NCBI RefSeq assembly: GCF_900142365.1
Contig: NZ_FRAP01000010.1
Coordinates: forward strand, 124,001-188,000
DNA: 64,000 bases
Origin: Pseudonocardia thermophila
GTDB taxonomy: Bacteria; Actinomycetota; Actinomycetes; Mycobacteriales; Pseudonocardiaceae
Direction: 5' to 3'
How positions within the stretch are numbered: position 1 is the first letter of the stretch; every line of letters begins with the position of its first letter. The translations under genes were made by a program, and so were the position numbers. Under the pieces are notes generated by a model. It searched no databases, was not told the origin of the DNA, and was given only the letters and a program-made list of their open reading frames with translations. Shown piece by piece: positions 1 to 9,495 of this stretch.

Positions 1-2
1 CC

Positions 3-182
3 GTCGCCCGCGGCGTGGTCGCCGCGGCCGCGGCCGTCGAGCTGGCCGGCCCGGCCGAGGCCCGTCGTTGGCGGCTCGGCGACGCCGTCGTGCTGCGCGG
101 GCGCACCGAGCCGACTCGCCTGGCCACGCCGGTCGCGGCTTACCCGGCCGCCGTCGAAGCGCGGCCGAACGTCGCCCGGTAG
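3..182 (+). CDS. C-terminal fragment, possible adenylate/guanylate cyclase
   Basis: An open frame enters from the left edge and stops at TAG 180-182, giving 59 residues. The ending contains LGDAVVLRGRTEPTRLATPV, the kind of tail (a short beta element VVLRGR followed by EPTRLA) that I associate with actinobacterial class III nucleotide cyclases just after the catalytic domain. No catalytic residue lies inside the window, so the assignment rests on tail resemblance only. Its last 43 bases overlap the end of the convergent AraC-type regulator gene, which is unusual but possible for convergent genes. It could equally be another signalling or regulatory protein with a similar tail. Confidence 0.4.
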   Translation, partial: VARGVVAAAAAVELAGPAEARRWRLGDAVVLRGRTEPTRLATPVAAYPAAVEARPNVAR

Positions 183-1099
183 GTCGTCGGGCTGACCCCG
201 ACGGCGGCGCGGAAGTGCCGGCGCAGCGTGGCCGCGGTGCCGAGCCCGCAGCGGGCGGCGACCTGCTCGATGCTCGCGTCGCTGGTCTCCAGCAGCTCCT
301 GGGCCAGCGCGACCCGCTGGCGGTGCAGCCACTCCAGCGGGCGGGCCCCGGTCTCGGCCTGCATGCGTCGGGCGAGCTGGCGGGTGGACAGGCCGGCGCG
401 CCGGGCGAGATCGGTGACGGTGATCGGCCGGTCCAGGTGCGCGCGGGCCCAGTCCAGCGCCGCGGCCAGCGCGTCGGCCGCCCGGGGCGTGCTCGGCGGC
501 GCGATGAACTGCGCCTGCCCGCCCGGCCGGTAGCCGGGCCCGACGAGCATGCGGACCAGCCCGTTCGCCGCCGCCGCACCGAAGTCGCGCCGCACGAGGT
601 GCACGCACAGGTCCAGGGCCGCCGTCTTGCCCGCTGAGGTCAGCACCTGCCCGTCGTCGACGTAGAGGACGTCCGGGCGCACGTCGATCCGCGGATAGCG
701 CCGGGCGAGCTCCTCCGCGTGCATCCAGTGGGTGGCCGCGGGGCGCCCGTCGAGCAACCCGGCTGCGGCCAGCACGAACGCGCCGGTGCACAGCGCGACG
801 ATGCGCGCTCCCCGCTCGTGCGCTGCCCGCAGCGCGGCGACCAGTTCGGGATCCACCGGGCCGACGAGGTCGTCGGTGGAGGGTACGACCACGGTGTCCG
901 CGGCCGGCAGGTCGGCGAGTGCGCACGGCGGCACACCGGGCAGCCACCGCTCCGGCGTGCCCACGGCGGCCCAGGCCGCGAGCGCGTACCACTCGCCGTT
1001 CGGGGCGAGCTCGGCGCGGTCCACCCCGAACACCTCGGCGGCGATGGCCAGCTCGAGCAGCATCGTGTGCTCGTGGACGGCGATCACCACGCGGTGCAT
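140..1099 (-). CDS. GlxA-family transcriptional regulator (DJ-1/PfpI + AraC HTH)
   Basis: Predicted 319-residue cytoplasmic regulator. Residues about 3-180 form a DJ-1/PfpI (class I glutamine amidotransferase-like) domain with the nucleophile-elbow segment CTGAFVLAAAGLL at 104-116; residues about 223-308 are an AraC/XylS double helix-turn-helix ending in RRHFRAAVGVSPTTYR. This is the normal order and length of the GlxA family, in which the amidotransferase-like domain is thought to sense a ligand rather than catalyse. I chose ATG at 1099 because TACAGT lies 7 bases upstream, a leaderless arrangement; a GTG at 1117 is the alternative and adds six residues. It diverges from the reductase gene at 1162 with a palindrome in between, so that gene is its likely target. 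The ligand is unknown. Confidence 0.85.
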   Translation of the reverse strand: MHRVVIAVHEHTMLLELAIAAEVFGVDRAELAPNGEWYALAAWAAVGTPERWLPGVPPCALADLPAADTVVVPSTDDLVGPVDPELVAALRAAHERGARIVALCTGAFVLAAAGLLDGRPAATHWMHAEELARRYPRIDVRPDVLYVDDGQVLTSAGKTAALDLCVHLVRRDFGAAAANGLVRMLVGPGYRPGGQAQFIAPPSTPRAADALAAALDWARAHLDRPITVTDLARRAGLSTRQLARRMQAETGARPLEWLHRQRVALAQELLETSDASIEQVAARCGLGTAATLRRHFRAAVGVSPTTYRATFGRASTAAG

Positions 1100-1117
1100 G
1101 TCCGAAACTGTACGCAC

Positions 1118-1135
1118 AGCGTCGGATCGGACGCT
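1118..1135. promoter_or_regulatory. palindromic operator candidate between divergent genes
   Basis: AGCGTCGGATCGGACGCT, arms AGCGTC/GACGCT, lies in the 62-base gap between the GlxA-type regulator and the reductase, just upstream of the regulator's putative -10. Position and symmetry suggest the regulator's own binding site; this is inference. Confidence 0.35.
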
Positions 1136-1161
1136 CGTGACGGCGGGGGAGCCCGAACACG

Positions 1162-2223
1162 ATGGCGGGCCTGCACAAGGTCGTCGTCTACGGCGCGTAC
1201 GGACACACGGGGCGGTTCGTCACCGCGGAGCTGGTCCGGCGCGGCCTGCTGCCCGTCCTGTCCGGCCGCGACCCGGTCAAGCTCGCCGCGCTGGGCGCGC
1301 GGTACCCCGATCTCGCGCAGCGGCCGGTCGCGCTGGACGACCCGGTCGCGCTCGCGGCCGTCCTGGCCGGGGCCGACGCGGTGATCAACACCGCCGGGCC
1401 GTTCCTCGACACGGCCACTCCGCTCGCGACTGCCGCCGTCCGTGCGGGCGTCCCCTACCTGGACGTCTCCGCCGAGCAGGCGTCCACCGCGGCCCTGCAC
1501 CGCGGACTCGCTGCGGCGGCGGAGGCAGCCGGGATCGCGGTCGTGCCCGCGACCGCGTTCTACGGCGGGCTGGCCGATCTCCTCGCCACCGCTGCGCTCG
1601 CCGGGGAACCGGCCGAGGAGATCACGATCGCGATCGCGCTCGATCGGTGGTGGCCCACCGAGGGCACCCGGGTGACCGGGCGGCGCAACACCGCACCTCG
1701 GCTCGTCGTCGACGGCGGCCGGCTCGTGCCGCTGGAATCCCCGCCGCCCACCCGGACCTGGGTGTTCCCCGCGCCGTTCGGCGCGCAGGACGTCGTGGCG
1801 CTGCCGTTCTCCGAGATCGTCACGATCGCCGCGCACCTGGAGGTCGAGGCGGTGCGCTCCTACCTCGCGACCCGGGCGCTGCAGGACCTTCGCGACCCGG
1901 CCACGCCGGCCCCGGTGGCCGTCGACGACACCGGTCGCTCCGGCCAGCGGTTCGCCGTCGACGTGCGCGTGCGCACCGCGACGGGTGAGCGGCGGATCAC
2001 CGCCTCGGGGCAGGACATCTACGCGGTGACCGCGCCGATCGTCGTCGAGGCGGTCACCCGGATCCTCGACGGGCGGGCGCCGCGGACCGGCGTGCTCGCG
2101 CCGGGCGCACTGCTCGACGCGGCCGACGTGCTCGCCGCGCTCTCCCCGGTGCCGCTGCAGGTGGCGGGATCTGGTGACGTGATGGCCGAAAACTGTGCGC
2201 GTGCGGCGGGACCGGCCGCATAA
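1162..2223 (+). CDS. saccharopine dehydrogenase-like NAD(P)-binding protein
   Basis: 353 residues. The N-terminus reads VVVYGAYGHTGRFV (7-20), a Rossmann dinucleotide-binding turn of the saccharopine dehydrogenase NADP-binding family (GxxGxxG variant GAYGHTG). An acidic strand end and VINTAGPF (about 74-81) continue the fold, as in actinobacterial proteins related to trans-acting enoyl reductases. Substrate not predictable: the family includes lysine-pathway enzymes and lipid reductases, and the C-terminal half has no motif I recognise. ATG 1162 follows GAACACG without a clear ribosome site. Transcribed away from the GlxA-type regulator; the DMT exporter follows after 9 bases, so the two may be co-transcribed, perhaps handling one metabolite. 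Confidence 0.7.
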   Translation: MAGLHKVVVYGAYGHTGRFVTAELVRRGLLPVLSGRDPVKLAALGARYPDLAQRPVALDDPVALAAVLAGADAVINTAGPFLDTATPLATAAVRAGVPYLDVSAEQASTAALHRGLAAAAEAAGIAVVPATAFYGGLADLLATAALAGEPAEEITIAIALDRWWPTEGTRVTGRRNTAPRLVVDGGRLVPLESPPPTRTWVFPAPFGAQDVVALPFSEIVTIAAHLEVEAVRSYLATRALQDLRDPATPAPVAVDDTGRSGQRFAVDVRVRTATGERRITASGQDIYAVTAPIVVEAVTRILDGRAPRTGVLAPGALLDAADVLAALSPVPLQVAGSGDVMAENCARAAGPAA

Positions 2224-2232
2224 CGTCGACCG

Positions 2233-3129
2233 GTGACCGCTCCTCCTGCACCCGCTCGAGCTGTCCGTCGCGTCGGTTGGGCGACCGTCGCCGCCATCGC
2301 CTTCACCGTCCTCGCCTGGTCGTCGGCCTTCGTCGGGATCCGCGCCGTGACCAGCACCTACGCGCCCGGCCCGATGGCGCTGGGGCGCCTGCTGGTCGGC
2401 GTGGTGGTGCTGGGCGTGCTGATGCTGCTGAGCCGGCAGCGCTGGGTGGCGCCGACCCGGCGCGAGTGGGGTTTCCTCGTGCTCTGCGGGCTGTCCTGGT
2501 TCGCCGTCTACAACGTCGTGCTCGCCGCCGCCGAGACCCGCATCGACGCGGGTACGACGTCGATCCTGGTCAACGTCGGTCCGGTGCTGATCGCGCTGAT
2601 GGCCGGGGTGCTGCTGGGCGAGGGTCTCCCGCGGTGGCTGATCGTCGGGGCGCTCGTCGCGTTCGCGGGCGCGGTGCTCGTCGGGCTGGCCACCAGCGAG
2701 GGCAGCGCGGACCTGCTCGGCGTGCTGTTCGGTCTCGCCTCGGCCGTCACGTACGCGATCGGGGTGCTCGCGCAGAAGCCCGCGCTGCGCCGCCTGCCGT
2801 TCCTGCAGGTGACGTTCATCGTGTGCGCGATCGGGGCGGTGGCCTGCCTGCCGTTCGCGCCCTCGCTCGTCGAGACCGCGGCGGCGGCACCGGCCTCCGC
2901 CACCGGGTGGCTGATCTACCTGGGGGTGGTGCCGACCGCGCTCGCCTACAGCACATGGGCGTACGCGCTGGCGCGCGTCGACGCCGGCCGGCTCGGCATG
3001 AGCACCTACCTCGTGCCGCCCGTGACGGTCGCGATGTCGGCCGTCCTGCTGGCCGAGCTGCCGCCGCTGCTGGCGATCGTCGGCGGCGTGGTCTGCCTGT
3101 CCGGGGTCGCCCTCTCCCGGCGCAGGTAG
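2233..3129 (+). CDS. EamA/DMT-family transporter
   Basis: 298-residue very hydrophobic protein with about ten predicted membrane helices arranged as two EamA repeats (roughly 15-145 and 155-295), the usual length for drug/metabolite transporters such as RhaT/YdcZ relatives. Repeat one has the family pattern of a charged loop after helix 2 and an ETRIDAGTTSILVNVGPVLI stretch (about 96-115), where the family normally has the conserved AL.y..A..a.l. helix. It starts with GTG at 2233, nine bases after the reductase stop. Expected to sit in the cytoplasmic membrane and export a small metabolite; substrate unknown. A strong inverted repeat follows the gene. Confidence 0.8.
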   Translation: MTAPPAPARAVRRVGWATVAAIAFTVLAWSSAFVGIRAVTSTYAPGPMALGRLLVGVVVLGVLMLLSRQRWVAPTRREWGFLVLCGLSWFAVYNVVLAAAETRIDAGTTSILVNVGPVLIALMAGVLLGEGLPRWLIVGALVAFAGAVLVGLATSEGSADLLGVLFGLASAVTYAIGVLAQKPALRRLPFLQVTFIVCAIGAVACLPFAPSLVETAAAAPASATGWLIYLGVVPTALAYSTWAYALARVDAGRLGMSTYLVPPVTVAMSAVLLAELPPLLAIVGGVVCLSGVALSRRR

Positions 3130-3195
3130 GGGCCGGGCCGAGCGGTGGCCCGAGGGCTGCTCGATCCGGTCCGATGCTCGGCCCCCGGATCTCCA

Positions 3196-3241
3196 CGAAC
3201 GGCCCTCTCGTGAGCACCACTGCTCGCGAGAGGGCCGTTCG
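3196..3241. terminator. long inverted repeat, bidirectional terminator-like (copy 1 of a repeat family)
   Basis: Arms of about 21 bases share the core CGAACGGCCCTCTCG and its complement CGAGAGGGCCGTTCG around a CCAC loop, with one T/G mismatch pair. It lies between the convergent exporter and phosphatase genes, the right place for a shared terminator. A near-identical core recurs at 44551-44597. Confidence 0.65.
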
Positions 3242-3272
3242 CGGAGGAACCGGGATCTGGGCGCGGGGCGGC

Positions 3273-4079
3273 TCAGGTCCCGGCCAGCACGGCCAGCAGT
3301 TCGTCGTGCACCGCCCCGTTGCTCGCCGCCACGTCAGTGACGTCGGCGCTGGTGATCCGCCGCCCGGACAGGTCCGTGACCCGCCCACCGGCCTCCTCGA
3401 TCAACAGCTGACCGGCGCTGATGTCCCACGGCGCCATCTCCCGCTCGACGTAGGCGCCGAAGTGCCCGGCCGCGATGTGCGCCATGATCAGCGCAGGCGC
3501 GCCGGGGGAGCGCACGCTGCGGGCGGCGTTCAGCAGCCGCTCCACGGTCCCGGCGTACCGGTGGATGCGGGCCGGGTCGGCCGACTGGATCTGCGTGGCC
3601 ACGACGACCGAGCGCAGCGGCGCGGTCGCCGAGCCGGGGAGCGGCTCGCCGTTCATCGTCGCGCCGAGCCCGCGGGCCGCGCAGAACAGCTGGTCGTGCA
3701 CCGGGTCGCACACCGCGCCCACGACCACCTCGTCGCCGCCGTGCTCCTGGCAGCGCAGCGCCACCGACACCGCGTACCAGGGGATCCCGTGCGCGTAGTT
3801 GCTGGTGCCATCGAGTCCGTCGACGTACCAGACGTGCCGGTCGTCGGTGCCGGCCACCGTGCCCTCCTCGCCGACGACGACGTGGTCGGGGAACGCGGTC
3901 CGCAGCTCAGCGACGACGGCGGCCTGTGAGGCGCGGTCGGCCGAGGTCGTCAGGTCGACGGCCGCGTCCTTGAGCGTCACGTCGAGTTCGGCGCGGTCCG
4001 TGCCGGCGAGCACGCAGCCGCCGGCGCGGGCCGCGGCGGCGCACACCGCGAGTGCGTCGTCGATCAGTCCGCAGCGCAT
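3273..4079 (-). CDS. inositol monophosphatase-family protein
   Basis: 268 residues, usual family length. The metal-binding motifs of the Mg-dependent, Li-sensitive phosphatase family are visible: GEEG at 70-73, VDGLDGT at 86-92 (family consensus DPLDGT; the proline is Gly here but both aspartates remain) and PWDISAGQLLIEEAGG at 217-232, the WD signature. It should hydrolyse a phosphomonoester such as inositol-1-phosphate, histidinol phosphate or a nucleotide phosphate (PAP) in the cytoplasm; the sequence does not tell which. The TetR gene upstream on the same strand ends 10 bases before the start, so they may share a transcript. Confidence 0.85.
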   Translation of the reverse strand: MRCGLIDDALAVCAAAARAGGCVLAGTDRAELDVTLKDAAVDLTTSADRASQAAVVAELRTAFPDHVVVGEEGTVAGTDDRHVWYVDGLDGTSNYAHGIPWYAVSVALRCQEHGGDEVVVGAVCDPVHDQLFCAARGLGATMNGEPLPGSATAPLRSVVVATQIQSADPARIHRYAGTVERLLNAARSVRSPGAPALIMAHIAAGHFGAYVEREMAPWDISAGQLLIEEAGGRVTDLSGRRITSADVTDVAASNGAVHDELLAVLAGT

Positions 4080-4089
4080 GGCCGCGAAC

Positions 4090-4635
4090 CTACGCGGCGT
4101 GCAGCGCCGCCAGTGCCATCCGCTTGAGCACCTCGGCGGCCGCGGCCGTGCGCCCGGCGTGCGGGGTCGAGTTGAGCAGGCCGAACGCTCCGTGCGCGGC
4201 GACGCGGCGCTGCGCGTCGTCGAGTTCGGGTCGGATGCTGCGCAGCACGTCCACCCAGATCTCGACGTAGGTGCGCTGCAGCTTGCGGACCTTGGCCCGC
4301 GCCGTGGGGTTGAGGTTGGCCAGGTCGCGGTCCTGCACGATGATCAGCTCCGGCTTGCGGGTGGCGAACCGGGCGTGGAAGTCGATCAGCTCGCGCAGGC
4401 GCTCAGCCGGGTCGGCGACCTCGGCGGCGATCTTCTCCCCGCCGGCGAGCAGGTACTCGCTGATGCCGACGAGCATCTCCTCCAGCAGGGCGTCCTTGCC
4501 CGGGAAGTGCCGGTAGAGCGCGGGTCCGCTGATCCCGACCGCGGCGCCCAGATCGGCGATGCTCACGCCGTGGAAGCCGTGCTTGGCGAACAGCTGCGCG
4601 GCGACGGTCAGGATCTGCTCGCGTCGACCGGACAT
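4090..4635 (-). CDS. TetR-family regulator of the acyl-CoA carboxylase operon
   Basis: 181 residues. The TetR N-terminal helix-turn-helix is clear at about 5-50 (GVSIADLGAAVGISGPALYRHFPGK); the rest is an all-helical ligand-binding region with RLRELIDFHARFATRKPELI. It diverges from accD1 across an 80-base gap holding two AT-rich palindromes. The layout (TetR divergent from accD1-accA1-acyl-CoA dehydrogenase) matches the Mycobacterium tuberculosis Rv2506 region, so the ligand is plausibly an acyl-CoA of branched-chain amino-acid breakdown. That ligand is inference from synteny. Confidence 0.85.
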   Translation of the reverse strand: MSGRREQILTVAAQLFAKHGFHGVSIADLGAAVGISGPALYRHFPGKDALLEEMLVGISEYLLAGGEKIAAEVADPAERLRELIDFHARFATRKPELIIVQDRDLANLNPTARAKVRKLQRTYVEIWVDVLRSIRPELDDAQRRVAAHGAFGLLNSTPHAGRTAAAAEVLKRMALAALHAA

Positions 4636-4639
4636 CCTG

Positions 4640-4707
4640 GCATGTTAACGAATGCTCACCCGGTCGTACCAGATGGGGGCTGGATCGCGGCGTTAACAAC
4701 TATTAAC
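4640..4707. promoter_or_regulatory. TetR operator candidates upstream of accD1
   Basis: Two AT-rich palindromes stand out in GC-rich DNA: GCATGTTAACGAATGC (4640-4655, arms GCAT/ATGC) and GTTAACAACTATTAAC (4692-4707, arms GTTAA/TTAAC). One lies beside each divergent start. Both share GTTAAC, which suggests two sites for the same dimer, one of them overlapping the accD1 promoter. Confidence 0.5.
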
Positions 4708-4715
4708 CTGTCGAC

Positions 4716-6284
4716 ATGCTCGCCACCACGGCCGCACCACCGCTCGCCGTCTCCGCGGCGCCCAACCCCGAGTACGAAGAGGCTCACCGCGCACTCGTCG
4801 CGGACCTGCGCGACAAGCTGGCCGAGGCAGCGCTCGGCGGCCCCGAGCGCGCCCGCGTCCGCCACGTCGAGCGCGGCAAGCTGCTCCCGCGCGAGCGGGT
4901 CGACACCCTGCTCGACCCCTCCTCGCCGTTCCTGGAGCTCTCCCCGCTCGCCGCGCACGACATGTACGGCGGCGACGCTCCCGGCGCCGGGATGATCACC
5001 GGCGTCGGTCGGGTCAGCGGGCGCGAGTGCGTGATCGTCGCGAACGACGCCACCGTCAAGGGCGGCACCTACTACCCGATGACGGTCAAGAAGCACCTGC
5101 GCGCCCAGGAGGTGGCGCTGCAGAACCGGCTGCCGTGCATCTACCTGGTCGACTCCGGTGGCGCGTTCCTGCCCGAGCAGGACAACGTGTTCCCGGACCG
5201 GGAGCACTTCGGCCGGATCTTCTACAACCAGGCCACGATGTCCGGCCTGGGCATCCCGCAGATCGCCGCCGTGCTCGGCTCGTGCACCGCCGGCGGCGCG
5301 TACGTGCCGGCGATGAGCGACGAGGCGGTCATCGTCCGCGACCAGGGCACGATCTTCCTGGGCGGCCCGCCGCTGGTGAAAGCCGCTACCGGCGAGGTCG
5401 TCACCGCCGAGGAGCTGGGCGGCGGGGAGCTGCACTCCAAGGTCTCCGGCGTCACCGACCACCTCGCCGAGGACGATGCGCACGCGCTCGCCATCGTCCG
5501 CTCGATCGTGGCGACGCTGGGCCCGCGCCCGCCGCGGCCGTGGGACGTCGCGCCCACCGAGGAGCCCCTCGTCGATCCCGACGAGCTGTACGGCGTGGTG
5601 CCCACCGACCCGCGCATCCCCTACGACGTGCGCGAGGTGATCGCCCGGATCGTCGACGGCTCGCGGCTGCACGAGTTCAAGGCCGAGTACGGCACCACGC
5701 TCGTCACCGGGTTCGCGCGCATCCACGGCCACCCGGTCGGGGTCGTGGCCAACAACGGGATCCTGTTCTCCGAGTCGGCCGTCAAGGGTGCGCACTTCAT
5801 CGAGCTGTGCGATCAGCGCGGTATCCCGCTGGTGTTCCTGCAGAACATCACCGGGTTCATGGTCGGGCGCGAGTACGAGGCAGGCGGCATCGCGAAGAAC
5901 GGCGCGAAGATGGTCACCGCCGTCGCGTCGACCCGGGTCCCGAAGTTCACCGTGATCATCGGGGGCTCCTTCGGCGCCGGGAACTACGCCATGTGCGGCC
6001 GGGCCTACTCGCCGCGCTTCCTGTTCATGTGGCCCAACGCGCGCATCTCCGTCATGGGCGGGGAGCAGGCCGCCACCGTGCTCGGCACCGTCGGCAGCGG
6101 GGTCGATCCCGATGCGGTCCGCGCCCAGTACGAGCGGCAGGGCCATCCCTACTACTCCACGGCCCGGCTGTGGGACGACGGCGTGATCGACCCGAAGGAC
6201 ACCCGCACCGTCCTCGGCCTCGCCCTGTCCGCGGCCGCCAACGCGCCGCTTCCCGATCCGGCGTTCGGCGTCTTCCGGATGTGA
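4716..6284 (+). CDS. accD1: acyl-CoA carboxylase carboxyltransferase subunit, methylcrotonyl-CoA type
   Basis: 522 residues. It transfers carboxyl from biotin to an acyl-CoA. The N-terminal half has [20 protein letters not shown] and [20 protein letters not shown]; the latter, with [11 protein letters not shown] and [17 protein letters not shown], is characteristic of the methylcrotonyl-CoA carboxylase beta subunit rather than acetyl/propionyl-CoA carboxylase. The C-terminal half has [20 protein letters not shown], the second crotonase-type oxyanion region. Start ATG 4716 is the first Met after the operator region. It is followed by the biotin subunit and an acyl-CoA dehydrogenase, so the operon probably serves leucine degradation (isovaleryl-CoA to methylglutaconyl-CoA). 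Regulation: the divergent TetR protein. Confidence 0.9.
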   Translation: MLATTAAPPLAVSAAPNPEYEEAHRALVADLRDKLAEAALGGPERARVRHVERGKLLPRERVDTLLDPSSPFLELSPLAAHDMYGGDAPGAGMITGVGRVSGRECVIVANDATVKGGTYYPMTVKKHLRAQEVALQNRLPCIYLVDSGGAFLPEQDNVFPDREHFGRIFYNQATMSGLGIPQIAAVLGSCTAGGAYVPAMSDEAVIVRDQGTIFLGGPPLVKAATGEVVTAEELGGGELHSKVSGVTDHLAEDDAHALAIVRSIVATLGPRPPRPWDVAPTEEPLVDPDELYGVVPTDPRIPYDVREVIARIVDGSRLHEFKAEYGTTLVTGFARIHGHPVGVVANNGILFSESAVKGAHFIELCDQRGIPLVFLQNITGFMVGREYEAGGIAKNGAKMVTAVASTRVPKFTVIIGGSFGAGNYAMCGRAYSPRFLFMWPNARISVMGGEQAATVLGTVGSGVDPDAVRAQYERQGHPYYSTARLWDDGVIDPKDTRTVLGLALSAAANAPLPDPAFGVFRM

Positions 6285-6336
6285 TCTCGATGCCGGCTGC
6301 CCACACTGCTCGTCACCTGCCCCGGGGAGGGTGCTG

Positions 6337-8286
6337 ATGTTCGCCACCGTGCTCGTCGCCAACCGCGGGGAGATCGCCGTGCGCGTGCTGCGCACGCTGC
6401 GCCGGCTCGGTGTCCGCGGCGTCGCCGTCCACACCGACGCCGACGCGGGCGCGCCGCACGTCGTCGCCGCCGACGTCGCCGTCCGCATCGGCAGCTACCT
6501 CTCGATCGACGACGTGCTCGACGCTGCCCGCGCCACCGGCGCCGAGGCGATCCACCCCGGATACGGCTTCCTCGCCGAGAACACCGCGTTCGCCGCAGCG
6601 TGCACCGCCGCGGGGATCGCGTTCGTCGGTCCGCCCGCCTCGGCCATCGAGGCCATGGGCGACAAGATCCGCGCCAAGCAGACCGTCGCCAAGGCCGGCG
6701 TGCCGGTCGTCCCCGGCTCCGACGGCGCCGGGCTCTCCGACGCCGAGCTGGTCGCGGCCGTCGCTGAGATCGGCTACCCGGTGCTGCTCAAGCCCAGCGC
6801 GGGCGGCGGCGGCAAGGGCATGCACGAGGTGCACCGGCCCGAGGACCTCGAGGCTGCCATCGCCACCGCTCGCCGCGAGGCGAGGAGCTCGTTCGGCGAT
6901 GACACGCTGCTCGTCGAGCGGCTGGTCACCAGCCCGCGGCACATCGAGATCCAGGTGCTGGCCGACGCCCACGGCAACGCCGTGCACCTCGGCGAGCGCG
7001 AGTGCTCGCTGCAGCGGCGCCACCAGAAGATCGTCGAGGAGGCGCCGTCGCCGCTGCTCACCCCTGAGCAGCGGGCGGCCATGGGCGCGGCCGCGGTCGA
7101 GGCGGCGAAGTCCGTCGGCTACACCGGCGCCGGCACGGTCGAGTTCATCGTCGGCGCCGATCGCCCCGACGAGTTCTTCTTCATGGAGATGAACACCCGG
7201 CTGCAGGTCGAGCACCCGGTCACCGAGGAGGTCTACGGGGTCGACCTCGTCGAGCTGCAGCTGCGCGTCGCGGCCGGCGAGGTGGCGCCGTGGCCCGCCG
7301 AGCTCGAACCGCGCGGCCACGCGATCGAGGCCCGCGTCTACGCCGAGGACCCGGCCGCCGGGTTCCTGCCCACCGGCGGCCGAATCCTCGCCCTCGACCT
7401 GCCCACAGGGGTGCGCGTCGACGCGGGCGTCGCAGCGGGCGGCACCGTCGGCAGCGACTACGACCCCATGCTCGCCAAGGTCATCGCGCACGGCCGCGAC
7501 CGCGCCGAGGCGCTGCGCCGCCTGGACGTCGCCCTGTCGCAGACCGTGCTGCTCGGGCTCGGCACCAACATCGGCTTCCTGCGTGCGATGCTCGCTGATC
7601 CCGACGTCGTCGCAGGCCGGCTCGACACCGGGCTCGTCGGCCGCAAGGTCGACGACTGGGTCTCCGCCTCCGTCCCCGACGACGTGCTCGCCGCGGCCGC
7701 CGCGCACCGCCTGCTGGCCCTCGAACCGGCCGGTCCGGTCGTCGACCCGTTCGAGATCCCGGGCGCCTGGCGGATCGGCGGACCCGCCTGGACCACGTTC
7801 CGGTTCACCGTCGACGAGCCCGTCGCGGTCAAGGTCCGCGGCCGGGCGGTCGCCGCCGAGGTCGTCGTCGGCGACGGGAAGCCGGCCACGCTGTCCGCGC
7901 GCCGCGCAGGCGATCGGATCGCGGTCACCCTCGCCGGCCGTACCCGCACCTACGCCGTCGCCGAGGACGGCCCCACCCTGTGGATCGGGCGCGACGGGGG
8001 CGCCTGGGCCGTCCGCGAGCAGGAGACCGCCGACGTCGCCGCGGCCGCGCACGCCGCCCACGGCGGCCCGGTCACCTCGCCCATGCCGGGCACCGTCACG
8101 ATCGTCGACGTCACCGACGGCCAGCGCGTCACCGCAGGTCAGCGCGTTGCCGTCGTTGAGGCCATGAAGATGGAGCACGCCCTCGTCGCCCCCGTCGACG
8201 GAGTCGTGCGGGACCTGCGCGCCCGCGCCGGGGCGACCGTCGCCCGCGGCGCCACCCTGATGATCGTCGAACCCGAGGAGGGCTGA
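6337..8286 (+). CDS. accA1: acyl-CoA carboxylase biotin carboxylase/BCCP subunit
   Basis: 649 residues. The biotin carboxylase part comes first ([10 protein letters not shown] at 8-17, ATP-grasp glycine loop GGGGKGM about 156-162, [16 protein letters not shown] further on), then a linker with a beta-rich region, then a biotinyl domain ending with EAMKMEH, the biotinylated lysine being Lys611. I start at ATG 6337 because GGGGAGG lies 7 bases upstream; a GTG at 6331 is too close to that site. The subunit makes carboxybiotin from ATP and bicarbonate and hands it to the AccD1 subunit encoded just upstream. Both should assemble as a cytoplasmic alpha6-beta6 complex, as known for methylcrotonyl-CoA carboxylases. 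Confidence 0.92.
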   Translation: MFATVLVANRGEIAVRVLRTLRRLGVRGVAVHTDADAGAPHVVAADVAVRIGSYLSIDDVLDAARATGAEAIHPGYGFLAENTAFAAACTAAGIAFVGPPASAIEAMGDKIRAKQTVAKAGVPVVPGSDGAGLSDAELVAAVAEIGYPVLLKPSAGGGGKGMHEVHRPEDLEAAIATARREARSSFGDDTLLVERLVTSPRHIEIQVLADAHGNAVHLGERECSLQRRHQKIVEEAPSPLLTPEQRAAMGAAAVEAAKSVGYTGAGTVEFIVGADRPDEFFFMEMNTRLQVEHPVTEEVYGVDLVELQLRVAAGEVAPWPAELEPRGHAIEARVYAEDPAAGFLPTGGRILALDLPTGVRVDAGVAAGGTVGSDYDPMLAKVIAHGRDRAEALRRLDVALSQTVLLGLGTNIGFLRAMLADPDVVAGRLDTGLVGRKVDDWVSASVPDDVLAAAAAHRLLALEPAGPVVDPFEIPGAWRIGGPAWTTFRFTVDEPVAVKVRGRAVAAEVVVGDGKPATLSARRAGDRIAVTLAGRTRTYAVAEDGPTLWIGRDGGAWAVREQETADVAAAAHAAHGGPVTSPMPGTVTIVDVTDGQRVTAGQRVAVVEAMKMEHALVAPVDGVVRDLRARAGATVARGATLMIVEPEEG

Positions 8287-8289
8287 CCC

Positions 8290-9438
8290 ATGGACTTCGA
8301 GCTGAGCGAGGAACACGCGGCGCTGCGCGCGACCGTGGAGGACTTCGCCCGCAAGGAGGTCGCCCCCGTCATCGGGGACTACTACGAGCGCTGCGAGTTC
8401 CCGTACGAGATCGTCGCGAAGATGGGCGAGATGGGCCTGTTCGGCCTGCCCATCCCCGAGGAGTACGGGGGCATGGGCGGCGACTACTTCGCGCTCTGCC
8501 TCGCGCTGGAGGAGCTGGCCCGGGTCGACTCGTCCGTCGCGATCACCCTCGAGGCCGGGGTGTCGCTCGGCGAGATGCCGATCTACCGCTTCGGCACCGA
8601 GGAGCAGAAGCAGCAGTGGCTGCCCGATCTCGCGGCCGGCCGCAAGCTCGGCGCGTTCGGGCTCACCGAGCCGGGCGGCGGATCCGACGCCGGCGCCACC
8701 CGCACCACTGCTCGCCTCGAGGACGGCGACTGGGTGATCAACGGCAGCAAGGCGTTCATCACCAACTCCGGCACCGACATCACCGCGCTCGTCACCGTCA
8801 CCGCCGTCACCGGCGAGCACGACGGGCGCAAGGAGATCTCGGCGATCATCGTCCCGTCCGGCACCGCCGGCTTCACGGTCTCGGAGAAGTACTCGAAGGT
8901 GGGCTGGTCGGCGTCCGACACCCACGAGCTGTTCTTCGACGACTGCCGCGTGCCCGAGGCCAACCTCGTCGGCGAGCGCGGCCGCGGCTACGCCCAGTTC
9001 CTGTCGATCCTGGACGAGGGCCGCATCGCCATCGCGGCGCTGTCGGTCGGGCTGGCCCAGGGCTGCGTCGACGAGTCGATCCGCTACGCCCGCGAGCGGG
9101 AGGCGTTCGGCCAGGCCATCGGTCGCTACCAGGCCATCCAGTTCAAGATCGCCGACATGGAGGTGCGCGCGCACACCGCCCGCCTGGCCTACTACGCGGC
9201 CGCCGCGAAGATGCTGCGCGGTGAGCCGTTCAAGAAGGAGGCCGCGATCGCCAAGCTCGTCGCCTCCAACGCGGCCATGGACAACGCCCGCGACGCCACG
9301 CAGATCTTCGGCGGCTACGGGTTCATGAACGAGTACCCGGTCGCCCGCTTCTACCGCGACGCCAAGATCCTCGAGATCGGAGAGGGCACCTCCGAGGTGC
9401 AGCGCATGCTCATCGCGCGGCAGCTCGGGGTCGCGTAG
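8290..9438 (+). CDS. acyl-CoA dehydrogenase (FadE19-like)
   Basis: 382 residues, standard length for FAD-dependent acyl-CoA dehydrogenases. It has FGLTEPGGGSDAG (FAD and substrate loop), the middle beta domain, and YRDAKILEIGEGTSEVQR near the end with the catalytic-base glutamate at 365. That base position is of the short/branched-chain type rather than the isovaleryl-CoA dehydrogenase type, where the base lies on another helix. It starts 3 bases after accA1. Likely oxidises a branched short-chain acyl-CoA, feeding the carboxylase; M. tuberculosis fadE19 sits in the same place. Electrons would go to ETF. Confidence 0.9.
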   Translation: MDFELSEEHAALRATVEDFARKEVAPVIGDYYERCEFPYEIVAKMGEMGLFGLPIPEEYGGMGGDYFALCLALEELARVDSSVAITLEAGVSLGEMPIYRFGTEEQKQQWLPDLAAGRKLGAFGLTEPGGGSDAGATRTTARLEDGDWVINGSKAFITNSGTDITALVTVTAVTGEHDGRKEISAIIVPSGTAGFTVSEKYSKVGWSASDTHELFFDDCRVPEANLVGERGRGYAQFLSILDEGRIAIAALSVGLAQGCVDESIRYAREREAFGQAIGRYQAIQFKIADMEVRAHTARLAYYAAAAKMLRGEPFKKEAAIAKLVASNAAMDNARDATQIFGGYGFMNEYPVARFYRDAKILEIGEGTSEVQRMLIARQLGVA

Positions 9439-9449
9439 CGACACCCGAG

Positions 9450-9495
9450 CCGGAGACCGGACCCGTCGGGCCGAGCGGTACGGTCCGGTCTCCGG
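9450..9495 (+). terminator. terminator of the accD1 operon
   Basis: A perfect 14-base stem, CCGGAGACCGGACC paired with GGTCCGGTCTCCGG, with an 18-base loop begins 12 bases after the dehydrogenase stop. No U-tract follows, as is common in high-GC actinobacteria. Confidence 0.65.
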
